Assembly: GCA_900543525.1 (NCBI GenBank)
Contig: UQRS01000055.1
Coordinates: forward strand, 1 to 14,754
Reading direction: 5' to 3'
DNA: 14,754 nucleotides
From: an uncultured Oscillospiraceae bacterium
GTDB lineage: Bacteria; Bacillota; Clostridia; Oscillospirales; Acutalibacteraceae
The position numbers and the translations under genes were made by a program. This document shows positions 6,294-13,538 of this stretch, in pieces. The notes beneath the pieces are model-generated. The model saw only the letters and a program-made list of their open reading frames with translations, was not told where the DNA came from and ran no database searches. Position 1 is the stretch's first letter, and the number at the start of each line of letters is the position of its first letter.

Positions 6294-8588
6294 TTATCCT
6301 TTGACAATTCTGCCGCGCAGCGCCACCACGTCGGAAACGGTCAGCTCTCCGTCTCCATCCAGATCGCCGGCCGCCCGCTGCACTGCAGAGGCCTCTCCCC
6401 GCACGATCATCTGCCGCAGCGCCACCACGTCGGAGACGGTCACGCTCCCATCCCCGTTCAGATCGCCGGCCAGGACAAACTCAGCCTGCAGTACGCAGTC
6501 CTCTTCGGCCAAAAAGCTGTAAGCTGCCTCCCTGCCGACCAAACGGCCGTCGGCGTACCAGCCGGCAAAAGCATAGCCTTCGGCCGGCTGCGCGGTCAGG
6601 GTCACCTTTTCTCCGGCATAGTATTTTCCGCCGCCAAGAACCGCACCCGTCCGGGCGTCCGCGCTCTCGGCCGTCACCGATACAACCGGCTTTACCACCG
6701 TCACCCCCTCGGGCAGGAAGTCCCGGATCGCCTCATAAAATATCCCGGCCATATAGACGTACCCTTCCTCTGTCGGGTGCACCCCGTCGTTGTAGAGGCT
6801 GTAACGCCCCTCGGTCGCGGCGTATATGTCGATCAGCGCGCAGCCCTTTTCCCCCGCCACCTGTTTTTCCAGCGGGACGAGGTTGTCCCGCACCGAGGTG
6901 TTGGTGATATTGAAATTCGGGTAAGAGGAGTAGGGCGAGGTGGCAACATAAACCTTCGGCCGGCTCGGCAGGTTTTGATAAATCTCGATCAATTCGCTGT
7001 ACTGGGTGACAAAGGCCTCCCGGTTCGCGGCAACCGTGGCCGAGTCGTTGGTGCCAAGCATCAAAAGCACAATGTCCGCGTCCCAGGCCTTACTCTCGGC
7101 GTAGCTGCCGGTCGTCCAGTAGGGATAGCTGCCGTTTTTCAGAAGGCAGCTGCCGCCCACGCCGAAGTTGCGGACCTCATAGCTCTCCTCCCCCAACAGA
7201 CGCTGCAAAACCGCCGGGTAGGAATAAAGCGCGCTGCTTCCCGTACCGCCGCCGTTGGTGATGCTGTCGCCGACGCAGGCCACATTGATCTTGCGGGAGG
7301 TGATCGGCTTCGGCTCCGGGTCGGTCACCGGCGTCAGCGTGATGGTCGCCAGCGAGATGGTGTAGAGTGACGCGTCGCGCCCGCTGATCCCGCTGTTCTT
7401 GCCGACCGCCGCAAGCCGCAGGGTGTTCTCCCCCGCCGCAAGATGCACCTTTCCGACGCTGTGCGGGCCGAAGTAGCCCAGCTTCCCGGCATAATACTGA
7501 TCAAACGGGACGCCGACCGCCTCCCCATTCACGTAATGCTGCACCTGCGGCGCGGAGGTCTGCATCCGATAAAGATAGCTGAGGTCGTACTCCCCCTCCT
7601 CCGGCACCGAAAAGGTATAGGTGATCGAGTCGCCCTCCGCCTCGCCGTAGAAATCCACATATTTGCCGCGCAGACCGGTATCCTCCCGCACGGCGAAGGC
7701 GCGGCTGCCGCTCTTTTGCACATACGGCTCGCTCACCCGGTAGATATACGGGCTGAAAACGGCACAGGCCTCCAGATTTTCCGTCGCGGTAAAGGTGTAC
7801 TCCCGTTCGAGGGAGAGGGTGTTCCCCAAATCCCCCTCAATCCATTTGACAAAGTGATAGCCCGGATTTTCCGCCGCGCGGAGGGTGACCGTCTCCCCCG
7901 CGAGGACAGAGCCGCCGCCCGTGACCGTGCCCATGCGCCCGTCGGCAGAGGCGGCCGAAATCTCCACCGGGTACGGCTCGCCCCAGAGGTCAAGCCGCAG
8001 ATAGTCGCCGGTCAGACGCCACTCGTTGTTGGTGGATTTGACCCCCATCCCGGTCACCAGCATTTTAAGATACTGCTTTCCGGCCTTCAGCGCAAAGCGG
8101 GAAGCCGTCTCCCCATACACGCCGCTCGCGGTGGCCTCGGCCGTCTCCATATAATTCGATGTTCCGGCCCGCCGGAAGTTGGAGGCGTCCACCTTTCCCG
8201 CGATCACATCACCGGAGGTGTCCAAAAGGGTGTGATCCTCGCTGACGCCCGGCGTGTCTCCGAAAGAAAACTGCACCATCCGACCCGTCTCATTATACCG
8301 CGCACAATAGGTCAGGGTGTAAATTCCGCTCTGCGGCACCTCGATCTCAAACACCATAAACAGCGGAACAAACTCGTCGCTTTTTCCCGCCGTGATCTGC
8401 AGCCATTCGCCCGACGGACCCCAGTCGGTGCGCCGCGCAGCCTCCAGATCCTTATACACGGCCGCCTGCGTCATTTCCTCAAATTCAAATGTGTACTGCT
8501 CCACGGGCACCAGGCCTCCCTCCGCGGCCGACGGCACAGCGCCGCACAGCAAAATAAGGCAGAGTATAATTGCTGTAATTTTTTGCAT
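6294..8588 (-). CDS. Secreted multidomain SGNH/GDSL esterase with C-terminal type I dockerin
   Basis: A 764-residue exported protein. The order is: signal peptide at 1-22 (hydrophobic core then a PSAA-like cleavage site); a beta-rich carbohydrate-binding-like domain at about 28-205; an InlB-like repeat (GGGSVLAGETVTLRA...WIEGD) at 208-278; a second beta-sandwich domain at about 285-420; an SGNH hydrolase domain at 433-627; a second InlB-like repeat at 635-705; and a dockerin at 706-762. Catalytic residues visible are Ser442 in VGDSIT, the oxyanion Gly478 and Asn514 in LGTND, and Asp601/His604 in DGVHP. The dockerin has two calcium loops, DLNGDGSVTVSD and DLDGDGELTVSD. SGNH enzymes of this kind commonly de-acetylate plant or host glycans. 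The dockerin implies docking on a cohesin scaffold elsewhere in the genome. It has its own promoter. GGGGG lies about 6 bases before the ATG. The exact substrate cannot be told. Confidence 0.92.
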   Translation of the reverse strand: MQKITAIILCLILLCGAVPSAAEGGLVPVEQYTFEFEEMTQAAVYKDLEAARRTDWGPSGEWLQITAGKSDEFVPLFMVFEIEVPQSGIYTLTYCARYNETGRMVQFSFGDTPGVSEDHTLLDTSGDVIAGKVDASNFRRAGTSNYMETAEATASGVYGETASRFALKAGKQYLKMLVTGMGVKSTNNEWRLTGDYLRLDLWGEPYPVEISAASADGRMGTVTGGGSVLAGETVTLRAAENPGYHFVKWIEGDLGNTLSLEREYTFTATENLEACAVFSPYIYRVSEPYVQKSGSRAFAVREDTGLRGKYVDFYGEAEGDSITYTFSVPEEGEYDLSYLYRMQTSAPQVQHYVNGEAVGVPFDQYYAGKLGYFGPHSVGKVHLAAGENTLRLAAVGKNSGISGRDASLYTISLATITLTPVTDPEPKPITSRKINVACVGDSITNGGGTGSSALYSYPAVLQRLLGEESYEVRNFGVGGSCLLKNGSYPYWTTGSYAESKAWDADIVLLMLGTNDSATVAANREAFVTQYSELIEIYQNLPSRPKVYVATSPYSSYPNFNITNTSVRDNLVPLEKQVAGEKGCALIDIYAATEGRYSLYNDGVHPTEEGYVYMAGIFYEAIRDFLPEGVTVVKPVVSVTAESADARTGAVLGGGKYYAGEKVTLTAQPAEGYAFAGWYADGRLVGREAAYSFLAEEDCVLQAEFVLAGDLNGDGSVTVSDVVALRQMIVRGEASAVQRAAGDLDGDGELTVSDVVALRGRIVKG

Positions 8589-8620
8589 ATAAATCCCCCG
8601 AATTCCATATTTTCATTTCA

Positions 8621-8649
8621 ATTATAGCACACCTTTCATTTTTTCGCAA
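8621..8649 (-). promoter_or_regulatory. Promoter of the dockerin esterase gene
   Basis: The - strand has a perfect -10 box TATAAT (8626-8621) and, 17 bases upstream, TTGCGA (8649-8644), matching four of six bases of the -35 consensus. It lies about 33 bases before the ATG of the esterase. Confidence 0.75.
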
Positions 8650-8756
8650 TTCATCGCGCAAAAAAGGCATTCATCCGGAAGGTTATGCAAGGATTAGACA
8701 TCAATCCTGCCAAAAAAGAGGCATGTGGTGCAATTTTTATCATCACGCCCGTTCAC

Positions 8757-8804
8757 AAAAAAGGCAACCGCCCCTCTGCACATAAGGCAGAAAGGACGGT
8801 TGCC
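8757..8804 (-). terminator. Intrinsic terminator of the ABC exporter operon
   Basis: The arms GGCAACCG (8763-8770) and CGGTTGCC (8797-8804) pair perfectly, and the inner TCTGC/GCAGA extends the stem. On the - strand the hairpin is followed by six U (8762-8757). It lies 17 bases after the stop of the second exporter gene. The region from here to the esterase promoter shows only a small GGATT/AATCC hairpin at 8691-8707. Confidence 0.88.
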
Positions 8805-8821
8805 GCAGATTTTTTCGGATG

Positions 8822-10594
8822 CTATCTCTCGCTCGACTGCGAGGTGTAAAGCTCGTAATATCTTCCCTTTTTGGCCATCAGCTCAGCATGACTTCCCTTC
8901 TCGACAATCTCTCCCCCGTCGATGAACAGGATGGTGTCGCAGCTCTGTATGGTAGAGAGACGGTGGGCAATGATGAAGCTGGTGCGCCCTTTGAGCAGCT
9001 CGTTGATACCCTGCTGCAGCAGCGCCTCGGTCTTGGCGTCGATGGAGGAGGTCGCCTCATCCAGCACCAGGATTTTCGGGTTGGAAAGCAGCGTCCGCGC
9101 AAAGGCGATCAGTTGCTTCTGTCCGCCCGAGAGGCGGCCGCCCCGCTCGTTCACCGGCGTATCATAGCCCCGCTCCATCTCGCGGATGAAACCGTCGGCC
9201 TGCACCCGGCGCGCGGCCTCCTCAATCTCCGCCCGGGTGGCGTCCAACCGACCGTAGCGGATGTTGTCCGCGATGGTCGAGGAGAAGATGAAGGAATCCT
9301 GAAGCATGATGCCCATCTGACTGCGGAGAGATTTGATGGTGACCTCCGACACGCTGTGCCCGTCGAGAAGCACCTCCCCCTCCGTGATGTTGTAAAAGCG
9401 GCTGATCAGATTGACAATGGTGGATTTTCCCGCACCGGTCGGGCCGACCAGCGCGACCGACTCGCCCGGCCGCACCTTGAAGCTGACATTTTTCAGTACG
9501 CGGACGCCCGGTTCATATTCGAAGCTGACGTTGCGGAACTCCACCTCGCCGGTAATCTCCGGCAGCGCGTAGGCGTTCGGCGCGTCGCAGATGTCCACCG
9601 GCTCATCCATGGTCTGAAAAATCCGCTCAAGGTAGGAGATGGTGTTGATCAGCTGATTGTACAGTCCGGCAATGGCCGTGATCGGCTGCCAGAAGCGGGA
9701 GGCATAGGTGCCCATCGCGATGATGACACCGACCGACGCGGCAGGCTCGAACCAGAGTATTCCGGCCATATACATAATCGCCAACACCCACTGGGAGATG
9801 TTGTCGACCGACAGTCCCACCAGGTTGGAGATATAGATCGCCTTCATCCAGGCCTTGTTGACCAGCTTGTTCAGCCGGGCGTAAATCTTCTCGTTCTCAT
9901 CCTGGCGGCAGAAGGCCTCTGTAATCTTTACGCCCTCGATGTTCTCGCAGATATAGGCCGACATGTTGGATATTTTGTTGTTGGTCGCCTGCCAGGCACG
10001 GCGCTGTGCCGGCTTGATCAGAAAAATCACCAGAGTCAGCACCGGAAGTCCGGCCACGATGATGGCCGCCAGCCGCGCGTCAAGGGAGAACATGAAGATC
10101 GCGATAAAAAGGATGTTGAAAACCTCGATAATCATATTGATAATGCCGTTGGAAAGCATATCCGAAACCGAGTTGACATACTGCACCACCCGGACGAGGA
10201 TTTTGCCCTGCGGCCGCGAGTCGTAGTAGGCAAAGGGCAGCTCCTGCAAATGGCGGAAAAGATCCGACCGTATGTCATAGACGATATTCTGCCCCACACC
10301 GACCATGATGACGTTGCGCAGGGTATTGAAAATTTGGCTGATGACGATGGTAGCGATCAGGATCAAAGAGAGCCGTACCAGCTCGCGGACATTCCCCTCC
10401 GGAATCGGGCCGTCAACCGCCATCTGAATCAGCTTGGGGCCGATCAGCGCCACGAAGGAGGCGGCAAGAGACAGCACCAGCGCCAGCAGCATCTTGGCCT
10501 TGTGCTTCTTGGCATAGACCAGACTCCGCTTGAGGTGAGACACATTAAAGGATTTTTCCAGCGTTTCATCAATGTCGTATTTATTGCGTGCCAT
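8822..10594 (-). CDS. ABC exporter half-transporter, consensus ATPase site (heterodimer subunit B)
   Basis: A 590-residue fused membrane and ATPase protein of the multidrug exporter (type IV) fold. Six TM segments lie within residues 33-310 and the nucleotide-binding domain within 350-585. The ATPase motifs are complete: Walker A GPTGAGKS (384-391), Q-loop Gln432, signature LSGGQ (488-492), Walker B ILVLDE with the catalytic Glu513, and switch His544 in IIAHRLST. Its ATG overlaps the stop codon of the preceding half-transporter by one base (TGATG), so translation is probably coupled. Paired with that protein it should form a heterodimeric exporter resembling TM287/288, LmrCD or BmrCD. Typical substrates are drugs, lipids or peptides; nothing in the neighbourhood identifies one. 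The gene is followed by a terminator. Confidence 0.94.
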   Translation of the reverse strand: MARNKYDIDETLEKSFNVSHLKRSLVYAKKHKAKMLLALVLSLAASFVALIGPKLIQMAVDGPIPEGNVRELVRLSLILIATIVISQIFNTLRNVIMVGVGQNIVYDIRSDLFRHLQELPFAYYDSRPQGKILVRVVQYVNSVSDMLSNGIINMIIEVFNILFIAIFMFSLDARLAAIIVAGLPVLTLVIFLIKPAQRRAWQATNNKISNMSAYICENIEGVKITEAFCRQDENEKIYARLNKLVNKAWMKAIYISNLVGLSVDNISQWVLAIMYMAGILWFEPAASVGVIIAMGTYASRFWQPITAIAGLYNQLINTISYLERIFQTMDEPVDICDAPNAYALPEITGEVEFRNVSFEYEPGVRVLKNVSFKVRPGESVALVGPTGAGKSTIVNLISRFYNITEGEVLLDGHSVSEVTIKSLRSQMGIMLQDSFIFSSTIADNIRYGRLDATRAEIEEAARRVQADGFIREMERGYDTPVNERGGRLSGGQKQLIAFARTLLSNPKILVLDEATSSIDAKTEALLQQGINELLKGRTSFIIAHRLSTIQSCDTILFIDGGEIVEKGSHAELMAKKGRYYELYTSQSSER

Positions 10595-12342
10595 CAGTCC
10601 GCACCCCCTTCCGCGGTTTCGGGAATCGGGACGTTCTGCAGCCGGCAGATCTCCCGATAATAGGCGTTGGTTTTGGAGAGGCTTTCATGCGTGCCGATGG
10701 TCAGTTCGCCGTTTTGCATAATAAAAATGCGGTCAGCGTCCCGTACGGAGGAAATTCGCTGCGCCACAATGATTTTGGTGCAGGTAAAGTCGAGAGAGCG
10801 CAGACTCTCCTGTATGTAATGCTCGGTCTCCATATCCACGGCGCTGGTCGTGTCATCGAGGATCAGAATCGGCGGAGAAACCGCCAGCGCACGGGCCAGT
10901 GCGATCCGCTGCCGCTGGCCGCCCGAAAGGCCGACGCCGCGTTCGCCGACGATGGTGTCATAGCCCTCCTCCATCTCGGCAATGAAATCAGCGGCCGCCG
11001 CCTTGCGCGCAAAGGCGAAAACCTTGCTCTCCGCCAGGTCGGGGTTGCCATAGGCGATGTTGCCGTCAATCGTATCGGAGAAGAGGAAAACATCCTGCGT
11101 CGCGAGGCCGATGGCACCGCGCAGATCCTCCAGCCGCATCATGCGCACATCCACGTCGTCGACCAGCACCGCCCCCTCCCGCACATCGTAAAAGCGCGGA
11201 ATCAGGTTGATCAGGCTGGTCTTGCCCGAGCCGGTCGGCCCCATGATGGCAATTGTTTCCCCCGGTTCGATGGTGAAATCCAGATGCTTCAGCACCGGCT
11301 CCCGATCGTAGGAGAAGGAAACGTCCCGGAAGGTGATCTTGCCCGCCAGCCGTTCCTCCTTCACCACGCAGTCGTGGCGGTTGGCAATGGTCGGCTTGGA
11401 GTAATAAATCTCAATCACCTTGTCGGCGGCGGTAAAGAACCGCTGCATATCGTTCAAAATGGTGCCAAAGCTCTTCATCGGGTTGGCAAGGCTGGCCGTC
11501 AGCCCCGAAAAGGCGGTCAGGCCGCCCAGCGTCAGGCTGCCGTTGATGATGAAAAGGCCGCCGCACAGCACCATAATCACGGTCAGCGCGTTGGAAAGAA
11601 ACTCAATCACCGGGGCAACCGTCTGCCAGCGATAGGCCGCTTTGAGGTTGGCGGCTCTAAAATCGTTGCTGAACCGGTCGAACCGCTCAATCTCATAATC
11701 CTCTCTGGCAAAGGCCTTGACCACCCGGTTGCCGGCGATATTTTCCTGCGCGGCGGTGTTCAGGCGGGAGAGGCACTCCCGCAGCTCGGCATAAACCGGC
11801 CGGATTTTTTTGGTATAAGCGACCGAGATGATCGCGATAATCGGCATGACCGCCAACATCATCAGCGTCAGGCCGATATGCACCGTCGCCAGATAGATCA
11901 CTGTGGCCAAAAACAGCGACAGCGCGTCGGTAAAGCTGTAGGAGATCCAGGCCACAGCGTGGCGGACATACTCCATGTCACCGGTAACGCGGGTGATGAT
12001 ATCGCCCGTCCGGTTGTGGTCGTAAAAATGCAGCTCCTGATGCACGATGGTATCAAAAATATGATTGCGCAGCTTCATAATGGTGTGCTGAGACGCAATC
12101 TCCAGGCAATAAACCATCAGATACCGCAGCCCCGTCCGCAGAAGCTGCACCCCGCACATGCCAAGCAGCACCGGCACAAGCAGCTCGGTTCTGCCGCCGC
12201 GGATCACATCGTCGACCAGAACCGCCGACAGCATCGGGATGAAAATCATCATGGTCATGGTCAGCACGGACAAGAAAATGCCCGCAACAAAGTAAGGTTT
12301 CTTCCCGGTCAGGTTTTTCCAAACCCATCGCAGTTCAAACAT
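10594..12342 (-). CDS. ABC exporter half-transporter with degenerate ATPase site (heterodimer subunit A)
   Basis: A 582-residue half-transporter with six TM segments within residues 16-305 and an ATPase domain at about 335-570. Walker A is GPTGSGKT (368-375), the Q-loop has Gln416 and the signature is LSGGQ (472-476). Walker B reads LILDD, placing Asp497 where the catalytic Glu should be, and the switch reads IIVAQRISS, with Gln528 replacing His. These two changes mark the non-hydrolytic site of heterodimeric exporters. The start at 12342 is preceded by GGGGGG 7 bases upstream. An open frame continues to 12453 but is Gly/Arg-rich and lacks a ribosome site. The protein begins MFELRWVWKNL, a normal elbow helix for the family. 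The gene is first in a two-gene operon with a long structured leader. Confidence 0.94.
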   Translation of the reverse strand: MFELRWVWKNLTGKKPYFVAGIFLSVLTMTMMIFIPMLSAVLVDDVIRGGRTELLVPVLLGMCGVQLLRTGLRYLMVYCLEIASQHTIMKLRNHIFDTIVHQELHFYDHNRTGDIITRVTGDMEYVRHAVAWISYSFTDALSLFLATVIYLATVHIGLTLMMLAVMPIIAIISVAYTKKIRPVYAELRECLSRLNTAAQENIAGNRVVKAFAREDYEIERFDRFSNDFRAANLKAAYRWQTVAPVIEFLSNALTVIMVLCGGLFIINGSLTLGGLTAFSGLTASLANPMKSFGTILNDMQRFFTAADKVIEIYYSKPTIANRHDCVVKEERLAGKITFRDVSFSYDREPVLKHLDFTIEPGETIAIMGPTGSGKTSLINLIPRFYDVREGAVLVDDVDVRMMRLEDLRGAIGLATQDVFLFSDTIDGNIAYGNPDLAESKVFAFARKAAAADFIAEMEEGYDTIVGERGVGLSGGQRQRIALARALAVSPPILILDDTTSAVDMETEHYIQESLRSLDFTCTKIIVAQRISSVRDADRIFIMQNGELTIGTHESLSKTNAYYREICRLQNVPIPETAEGGAD

Positions 12343-12449
12343 AACCGTTCCCCCCTGCCCCGCCGCCCGGCGAAGGCCTCCAAAACGACCGTTTTTGTGA
12401 GGAGTCGGAGTAAAGCCGCCGCGCCGGGCAGCGCCAAAGCCGGCTTTCC

Positions 12450-12539
12450 TCAAACTCCATTCTGTACAATGCCAAATTCCATTTTAAAAAAAGCGGCCGA
12501 CCCGTTGTTCGTTATTTTGGATTGCATCCTCTCTAACAT
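12450..12539 (-). CDS. Possible 29-residue leader peptide before the ABC exporter
   Basis: An ATG at 12539 opens a 29-codon frame, starting MLERMQSKITNNG and ending VQNGV, stop TGA at 12452-12450. The ATG lies inside the loop of the terminator-like hairpin and the frame runs through its 3' arm and U tract. A GAAGGG lies 11 bases upstream, further than usual for a ribosome site. A ribosome on this frame would cover the hairpin and could prevent termination. I recognise no homologue. It may be a chance frame; I list it only because of its position in the leader. Confidence 0.25.
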   Translation of the reverse strand: MLERMQSKITNNGSAAFFKMEFGIVQNGV

Positions 12540-12552
12540 TGACGGGACGGCC
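12486..12552 (-). terminator. Terminator-like (attenuator) hairpin in the exporter leader
   Basis: The arms GGCCGTCCCGT (12552-12542) and ACGGGTCGGCC (12505-12495) pair over 11 positions with one mismatch, enclosing a 36-base loop with a small GGAT/ATCC hairpin. Seven U follow after GC (12492-12486). tyrA already has its own terminator upstream, so this one most likely acts on the exporter transcript. The long loop is unusual for a simple terminator. Confidence 0.6.
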
Positions 12553-12558
12553 CTTCAA

Positions 12559-12580
12559 TCGACAATCCGAAAATTGCCGA
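12559..12580 (-). promoter_or_regulatory. Leader hairpin preceding the attenuator-like stem
   Basis: TCGGCAAT and ATTGTCGA form an 8-bp stem (one G-U) around a 6-base loop TTTCGG. It begins about 12 bases after the -10 box, so it would be close to the 5' end of the exporter mRNA. It may stabilise the RNA or take part in alternative pairing. Confidence 0.5.
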
Positions 12581-12631
12581 TGCCGACTAATATTATAATC
12601 GTTATTTTCAAAAAGTATAGTGCAAATCGGC

Positions 12632-12671
12632 AAAAAAGATGCCCAACTTTCCGAGGGAGAAGTCAGGCATT
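12632..12671 (-). terminator. Intrinsic terminator of the aroF-tyrA operon
   Basis: On the - strand AATGCC and GGCATC, then ACTT and AAGT, then TCC and GGA pair around a short loop, with one symmetric two-base mismatch, followed by six U (12637-12632). It starts about 20 bases after the tyrA stop and ends the aromatic operon before the exporter promoter. Confidence 0.85.
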
Positions 12672-12692
12672 CTTTGTCACTTTTTTCCAACT

Positions 12693-13538
12693 TTACCGGG
12701 GCAGGGCGGATTTGATCTCCCTCCCCTCCCGGATGAGGGCGCGCAGCGCCGCCTCATTCCCCGAGGCGATGGCCGTTTTATAGGCCGTCAGCCGGTCAAT
12801 GAGGCCGTCCAGCTCCCGACAGAGATTGTCGCCGTTTTGCAAAAACAGCCCCGACCACAGCCGCTCATCCACCGTCGCCACGCGGGAGACATCCCGGAAC
12901 GACCCGGCCGAATAGCCGCTGTGCCCCTTCGCCGCTGGAGATTTCACATACGCGCCGGCCAGCACATGCGGCAGCTGGGAGGTATAGGCGATCATCTCGT
13001 CATGATGCTCGGGCGAGGTTACCGCGGCCGTCCGGCAGCCGATTTCGGCCGCAAAGGTCATCAGAAAGGCGGTAAGCTCCGGCGCCGTCCGCTCGGTCGG
13101 CGTGAGGATATAGCTCGCCCCCTCGAACAAATGCGAATCGGCGTTGGCAAAGCCGCTGACCTCTTTCCCGGCCATAGGATGCCCGCCGAGGAAATGCAGG
13201 CCGTGCTGCCCGCAAATCTCCTCACAAGCGGAGACCACCTGCCGCTTGACGCCGCAGACGTCGGTAACCGCAGCTCCTGCCGGAATGCGTCCGGCCTCCT
13301 CCCGCAGGAAGGAGACGGCCGCGTCGGGCGGCAGAGCGAGGATGACAAGATCCGCCTGCTCAAGCAGCTCCGCCCCGCCGACCCGATCTGCCGCTCCGGC
13401 GGCCAGCGCGGCGCGGCAGACCGCCTCCTCCCGATCAATCCCAAGGAGGGGATAGTCGGTTTTCTCCTTCACGGCCAGGGCGATCGAGCCGCCGATCAGT
13501 CCCAGCCCGACAACGCAGATCGTGTTTATTTTCCGCAT
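12693..13538 (-). CDS. tyrA: Prephenate dehydrogenase
   Basis: A 281-residue NAD(P)-dependent enzyme that oxidatively decarboxylates prephenate to 4-hydroxyphenylpyruvate, the precursor of tyrosine. The Rossmann motif GLGLIGGS (11-18) binds the nucleotide; Asp35 in LLGID, at the end of the second strand, suggests NAD preference. The family motifs GGHPMAGKE (118-126) and TSQLPH (186-191, with His191) are present in the catalytic and helical domains. There is no C-terminal ACT domain, unlike the longer Bacillus TyrA, so direct tyrosine feedback through that domain is not expected. The ATG at 13538 lies within the last codons of aroF (13-base overlap), with AGGGAG about 9 bases upstream, which indicates translational coupling. 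A terminator follows. Arogenate activity cannot be excluded from sequence. Confidence 0.94.
   Translation of the reverse strand: MRKINTICVVGLGLIGGSIALAVKEKTDYPLLGIDREEAVCRAALAAGAADRVGGAELLEQADLVILALPPDAAVSFLREEAGRIPAGAAVTDVCGVKRQVVSACEEICGQHGLHFLGGHPMAGKEVSGFANADSHLFEGASYILTPTERTAPELTAFLMTFAAEIGCRTAAVTSPEHHDEMIAYTSQLPHVLAGAYVKSPAAKGHSGYSAGSFRDVSRVATVDERLWSGLFLQNGDNLCRELDGLIDRLTAYKTAIASGNEAALRALIREGREIKSALPR

Larger units (their letters stand above)
12343..12597 (-). promoter_or_regulatory. Long structured 5' leader of the ABC exporter operon
   Basis: This covers most of the 350-base gap between the exporter and tyrA. On the - strand a -10 box TATAAT (12597-12592), without a clear -35 box, lies downstream of the tyrA terminator. 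The RNA would then contain a hairpin (12580-12559, 8 bp), a strong terminator-like hairpin with a U7 tract (12552-12486), a small open frame (12539-12450) and GC-rich pairings near the ribosome site. One is GCCCGGCG/CGCCGGGC (12365-12372 with 12422-12429). An alternative is CTGCCC/GGGCAG (12355-12360 with 12426-12431), which reaches the first base of the Shine-Dalgarno run (12355-12350). These elements suggest control of exporter expression by attenuation or by access to the ribosome site. The elements are visible in the sequence; the mechanism is inference. Confidence 0.55.

Noticed and set aside
8685..8849. 54-codon + strand open frame between the esterase and exporter genes
   Set aside because: It runs through the exporter terminator and the end of the exporter gene, its GGAAGG is too close to the ATG, and I recognise nothing in it.
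8819..10660. Long + strand open frame opposite the second exporter gene
   Set aside because: Antisense shadow of a well-supported ABC gene; its translation is rich in Arg, His, Asp and Gln with no domain pattern or ribosome site.
12343..12453. N-terminal extension of the first exporter subunit
   Set aside because: The extra 37 residues are Gly/Arg-rich and unlike the family, and the ATG at 12342 has a well-placed G-rich ribosome site.
12484..12690. 68-codon - strand open frame between tyrA and the exporter
   Set aside because: It begins immediately after tyrA, runs through the tyrA terminator and the exporter promoter region, and has no ribosome site in the right place.
10588..12783. A 731-codon + strand open frame opposite the first exporter gene and its leader
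   Set aside because: Antisense shadow running through terminators and the leader; low-complexity His/Arg/Gln composition and no family signature.
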